From Sideroxydans lithotrophicus (GTDB lineage: Bacteria; Pseudomonadota; Gammaproteobacteria; Burkholderiales; Sulfuriferulaceae): a stretch of DNA of 8,546 nucleotides. A program made the translations under genes and the position numbers. How positions within the stretch are numbered: the stretch's first letter is position 1; every line of letters starts with the position of its first letter. The stretch lies in assembly GCA_022736605.1 (NCBI GenBank), contig DZDB01000084.1, forward strand, positions 1 to 8,546, read 5' to 3'. The notes under the pieces were generated by a model. That model searched no databases and was not told where the DNA came from. It saw nothing but the letters and a program-made list of their open reading frames with translations. Shown here one piece after another: positions 6,204-8,546 of the stretch.

Positions 6204-6686
6204 ATGAAATCGACTTTCATGCTGGCTACGCTGTTGTTGGCAAGCGCATCCCCGGTCCTGGCAATCAATCAGGCCGATATCCGCCACGGTCGTTATCTGA
6301 TCGCCACCAGCGGCTGCAACGATTGCCACACCGCTGGCTACATGCAGAAAGACGGTCATATCCCTGAAGTCGACTGGCTGGCTGGCGATGCGATGGGCTG
6401 GCAAGGCCCGTGGGGCACCACTTATCCCGCCAATTTACGCCTGCTGGTGCAGCAAATGGACGAAAAAGCCTGGGTCGCCCGCGCTCGCCAGCCGTTCAGA
6501 CCGCCGATGCCAGGGCCCTCGCTCCGCGCCATGACGGACCGGGATCTGAAATCAATTTACCGCTACATCAAGCACCTCGGTGCCAAAGGTGTGCCTGTAC
6601 CCGCCTACGTGCCACCTGGGGGCATTGTAGCGACGCCGTATTTCGATCTCACGCCGAAAAATCTGCCGAAGCAGGTAGTGCAATGA
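6204..6686 (+). CDS. Periplasmic monoheme cytochrome c
   Basis: The 160-aa protein begins at ATG 6204, 5 nt after AAGGAG. An upstream start at 6147 in the same frame would add 19 residues in front of the signal peptide and has no ribosome site. The signal peptide is MKSTFMLATLLLASASPVLA, cleaved about residue 20, so heme is attached in the periplasm. The heme motif is CNDCH (38-42), right after YLIATSGC. M102 in PPMPGPSL is the probable sixth ligand, with M110 as an alternative. The helix TDRDLKSIYRYIKHLG (111-126) is the usual C-terminal helix of class I cytochromes. The Pro-rich tail (PVPAYVPPGG) is shared with small cytochromes that act as electron shuttles or dehydrogenase partners. Its redox partner is unknown. 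The stop overlaps the sulfotransferase start by 3 bases (ATGA), so the two are co-translated. Confidence 0.87.
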   Translation: MKSTFMLATLLLASASPVLAINQADIRHGRYLIATSGCNDCHTAGYMQKDGHIPEVDWLAGDAMGWQGPWGTTYPANLRLLVQQMDEKAWVARARQPFRPPMPGPSLRAMTDRDLKSIYRYIKHLGAKGVPVPAYVPPGGIVATPYFDLTPKNLPKQVVQ

Positions 6687-7591
6687 ACGCCGTATCAACG
6701 GCCTGGCCGGTGAAAACCCGCGAGCTGCACAATCACCATTTCGATTCGACCATCTGGAACGACTTCCACTTCCGCGACGATGACATCATCATCGCCACTT
6801 ACGCCAAATCCGGCACGACATGGATGCAGCAGATCATCGCGCAGATGCTGCACGGCGGCGACCCGGAACTGGCTGTTGCTGAACTGTCACCCTGGCTCGA
6901 TCTGCGCGTGCCACCGAAGGCAATCAAGCTGCCCGAAGTCGAGGCGCAAACCGGTCGGCGCATGCTCAAAACCCACCTGCCGGTCGATGCGCTGGTGTTT
7001 TCACCCCAGGCCAAATACCTCTACATCGGCCGCGACGGCCGTGACGTGCTGTGGAGCCTGTACAACCACCACCTCAACGCCAACGCCGCCTGGTACGCCG
7101 CGCTCAACGACACGCCGGGGCGCGTCGGCCCGCCCATCGCACCGCCACCCGCCGACATCCGCGACTACTGGCACGACTGGATGACGCGCGACGGCCACCC
7201 GTTCTGGCCGTTCTGGCACCACTTGCGCAGCTGGTGGGCGATCCGCGACCTGCCCAACGTCATGCTGGTGCATTTCAATGACCTGAAACGCGACATGCCG
7301 GGCGAGATGCGCCGCATCGCCGCGTTCCTCGACATCCCGATTGATGAAACGCGCTGGCCGCAGATCGTCGAATACTGCACGTTTGACTGGATGAAGAAAA
7401 ATGCCACCAAGAGCGTGCCACTCGGTGGCGCGTTCTGGGACGGCGGCGCGGAAACCTTCATCAACAAGGGCGTGAATGGTCGCTGGGTGGACACGCTCAC
7501 AACAGAAGAATCAGCCGCATACGAAGCGCGCGCGATCCAGGAACTGGGCGCAGACTGCGCGCGCTGGCTGGAGACCGGACGCAACGCCTGA
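6683..7591 (+). CDS. PAPS-dependent sulfotransferase
   Basis: The 302-aa protein is a full-length member of the sulfotransferase 1 family (Pfam PF00685), which transfers the sulfuryl group from 3'-phosphoadenylylsulfate to a hydroxyl or amine acceptor. The 5'-phosphosulfate loop is YAKSGTTW (40-47). The predicted catalytic base is H98 in KTHLP. The 3'-phosphate site is GRDGRDVLWSLYNH, with R117 and S125. The C-terminal GxxGxW motif (G263, G266, W268), which closes over PAPS, is present. No signal peptide or membrane segment is seen, so it is cytoplasmic. The start ATG overlaps the cytochrome stop (ATGA), with no separate strong ribosome site, pointing to coupled translation. The frame is open back to 6410, but this part runs inside the cytochrome gene. 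The acceptor substrate cannot be read from sequence. Confidence 0.9.
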   Translation: MNAVSTAWPVKTRELHNHHFDSTIWNDFHFRDDDIIIATYAKSGTTWMQQIIAQMLHGGDPELAVAELSPWLDLRVPPKAIKLPEVEAQTGRRMLKTHLPVDALVFSPQAKYLYIGRDGRDVLWSLYNHHLNANAAWYAALNDTPGRVGPPIAPPPADIRDYWHDWMTRDGHPFWPFWHHLRSWWAIRDLPNVMLVHFNDLKRDMPGEMRRIAAFLDIPIDETRWPQIVEYCTFDWMKKNATKSVPLGGAFWDGGAETFINKGVNGRWVDTLTTEESAAYEARAIQELGADCARWLETGRNA

Positions 7592-7611
7592 AACCTGCCA
7601 CGCCTAAAGCT

Positions 7612-7642
7612 ATCGGCGTAACTGAATTGACATGCCGCCGAT
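7612..7642. repeat. Inverted repeat spanning the aprM promoter -35 region
   Basis: ATCGGCG (7612-7618) and CGCCGAT (7636-7642) form a perfect 7-bp inverted repeat with a 17-nt spacer that contains TTGACA. It could be an operator or a poor terminator for the upstream transcript; no T-run follows. Confidence 0.35.
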
Positions 7643-7654
7643 CCGTGCTAGCGT
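7627..7654 (+). promoter_or_regulatory. Candidate sigma70-type promoter for aprM-aprB
   Basis: A perfect -35 hexamer TTGACA (7627-7632) is followed after 16 nt by TAGCGT (7649-7654) as a weak -10, preceded by TGC (7646-7648), which gives an extended -10. The predicted start is around 7661, about 60 nt before aprM. It is the best promoter match in the window, but the -10 matches only 3 of 6 positions. Confidence 0.5.
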
Positions 7655-7656
7655 GA

Positions 7657-7671
7657 AATCAGTGCCTGATT
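7657..7671 (+). promoter_or_regulatory. Short hairpin at the predicted aprM transcript start
   Basis: AATCAG (7657-7662) and CTGATT (7666-7671) form a perfect 6-bp stem with a 3-nt loop, at the expected transcription start. A further inverted repeat, CCGGTT (7674-7679) and AACCGG (7701-7706), lies downstream in the same leader. Either an operator half-site pair or 5' leader structure. Confidence 0.3.
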
Positions 7672-7721
7672 ATCCGGTTCCGATTCCGTCAGGCTGAGCC
7701 AACCGGCAATACGAGGCCATG

Positions 7722-8489
7722 ATGTTCACCGCCAACCCTTTCACCGCTTTGAATACGCTGCTCACGCCCGGCTTCATGCAGGGTTATATCGTATTAATGC
7801 TGCTGGCGGTGGTGTTTGGCACGCTGTACGACGTGCTGCACGACAAAAAACTCACTTTCTTCAGGCAGGATCGACGGCATGCCCGGGCAGCCACCCGCCA
7901 CCCGCCCGATTTCGCAGCGCTTATCGCCATCGTCGCCAAAACCATCAGCCACGATATCGCAACATTTGGCGAATTCTGCAACTGGCAGCGGCGTGTTTCC
8001 CATGTGCTGATGTTTTATGGCTTCGTGCTGTATGTGGTCAGCACGGTCATGCTGGTATTCGGCTACGCGAGCGTCCCGGCACCGCCGCTGTGGCCGCTGC
8101 TCTGGCATCTCGGCGCGCTGCTGACGCTGCTCGGCGGCTACTGGTTTTTCCTGTTTCTGCGCGTTAACGTCACGCATGACGGCCATTCACGCTGGCGGCT
8201 GGTCCGCGCCGACCTGTTCATCGTCCTGCTGCTGGCGAGCGTGACGTTTGCGCTGCTGTTCGACATCGTCGCACTGGCGGGCAACCTGATCGCCACCGGG
8301 CTGTTTGCCGCGCTGTATCTGCTGTTCACCACGCTGCTGTTTGTCACCGTGCCGTGGTCCAAATTCGCCCACATGTTTTACAAGCCGGTGGTGGCGCTGC
8401 AGCGCCGTGTGGAGGACGCTGACGGCTCATCCAGCCTGCCCGAACCCACTTCTCCCGGAGGCAAGCGATGCCCACCTTCACATACATGA
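7722..8489 (+). CDS. aprM: AprM-type membrane anchor/quinone-interacting protein for APS reductase
   Basis: The protein of 255 aa (256 aa from the ATG at 7719; numbering below uses that longer form) is an integral membrane protein next to aprB. Two ATGs are in tandem; the second is preferred because GAGG (7713-7716) is 5 nt from it and only 2 nt from the first. Membrane segments lie at about 21-39, 94-116, 127-148, 164-186 and 188-212, with histidines H95, H130 and H218 at or within them that could ligate heme b, as in NarI/HdrE-like proteins. In sulfur oxidizers lacking Qmo, AprM is thought to pass electrons from AprBA, which oxidizes sulfite plus AMP to APS, to the quinone pool. The polar C-terminal tail (SSSLPEPTSPGGK) ends inside aprB, with a 22-bp overlap. 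Identity rests mainly on aprB context plus topology. Confidence 0.82.
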   Translation: MFTANPFTALNTLLTPGFMQGYIVLMLLAVVFGTLYDVLHDKKLTFFRQDRRHARAATRHPPDFAALIAIVAKTISHDIATFGEFCNWQRRVSHVLMFYGFVLYVVSTVMLVFGYASVPAPPLWPLLWHLGALLTLLGGYWFFLFLRVNVTHDGHSRWRLVRADLFIVLLLASVTFALLFDIVALAGNLIATGLFAALYLLFTTLLFVTVPWSKFAHMFYKPVVALQRRVEDADGSSSLPEPTSPGGKRCPPSHT

Positions 8490-8546
8490 CACGCTGCGAT
8501 GGCTGCGGCGAGTGCGTGGATATCTGTCCGTCCGACATCATGCACA
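8468..8546 (+). CDS. aprB: Adenylylsulfate reductase beta subunit, 3' end beyond window
   Basis: Only the first 26 codons are present. They read MPTFTYMTRCDGCGECVDIC followed by PSDIMH, the highly conserved AprB N-terminus with the first 4Fe-4S ligand set C10, C13, C16, C20 and the following Pro. AprB is the iron-sulfur subunit that relays electrons between the FAD subunit AprA and the membrane acceptor. The start is fixed by GGAGG at 8457-8461, 6 nt upstream and inside the end of aprM. The first 22 bases of aprB overlap the aprM tail in another frame, so translation is coupled. aprA is expected next but is outside the window. Confidence 0.9.
   Translation, partial: MPTFTYMTRCDGCGECVDICPSDIMH

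Noticed and set aside
6410..6682. N-terminal extension of the sulfotransferase into the cytochrome gene
   Set aside because: The extension is an out-of-frame reading of the cytochrome; the family N-terminus begins near ATG 6683.

Overview
The window looks like chromosome from a sulfur-oxidizing, facultatively or obligately lithotrophic proteobacterium, most likely a betaproteobacterium. The best evidence is the right edge, where an AprM-type membrane protein gene overlaps the first 26 codons of aprB (adenylylsulfate reductase beta subunit). The aprM-aprB order is typical of one group of sulfur oxidizers that run the APS reductase pathway oxidatively. Base composition is GC-rich (sample lines are about 65% G+C), and gene packing is tight, with several start/stop overlaps. 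No RNA genes, insertion sequences, CRISPR arrays or phage genes are visible.

Left block (1-3093, + strand): a complete glutathione-dependent formaldehyde oxidation pathway. It holds gfa (5' end cut off by the window), a class III alcohol dehydrogenase / S-(hydroxymethyl)glutathione dehydrogenase (adhC/frmA type), and S-formylglutathione hydrolase (fghA/frmB type). Together they capture formaldehyde on glutathione, oxidize it to S-formylglutathione and release formate. A small two-gene cassette, DUF4160 plus DUF2442, sits between the dehydrogenase and the hydrolase. It is distinctly AT-richer (about 49% G+C by hand count over 1681-2220), so it looks like an acquired insertion. The hydrolase start behind it has no visible Shine-Dalgarno sequence.

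Middle block (3145-6076): two small exported proteins on the - strand, one with two canonical EF-hand loops and one with two EF-hand-like half loops. They are divergent from an OmpR-type response regulator and an EnvZ-type histidine kinase on the + strand. The 173-bp divergent region carries a pair of TAAGGT-containing direct repeats 19 bp apart, which are candidate regulator sites. The layout suggests a two-component system that controls envelope proteins, possibly calcium-binding ones.

Right block (6204-8546, + strand): a secreted monoheme cytochrome c whose stop overlaps the start of a PAPS-dependent sulfotransferase, then a 127-130 bp leader with a promoter-like sequence and several inverted repeats, then aprM and the start of aprB. 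APS/PAPS chemistry links the sulfotransferase and the apr genes in theme, but there is no direct evidence that they are functionally coupled.
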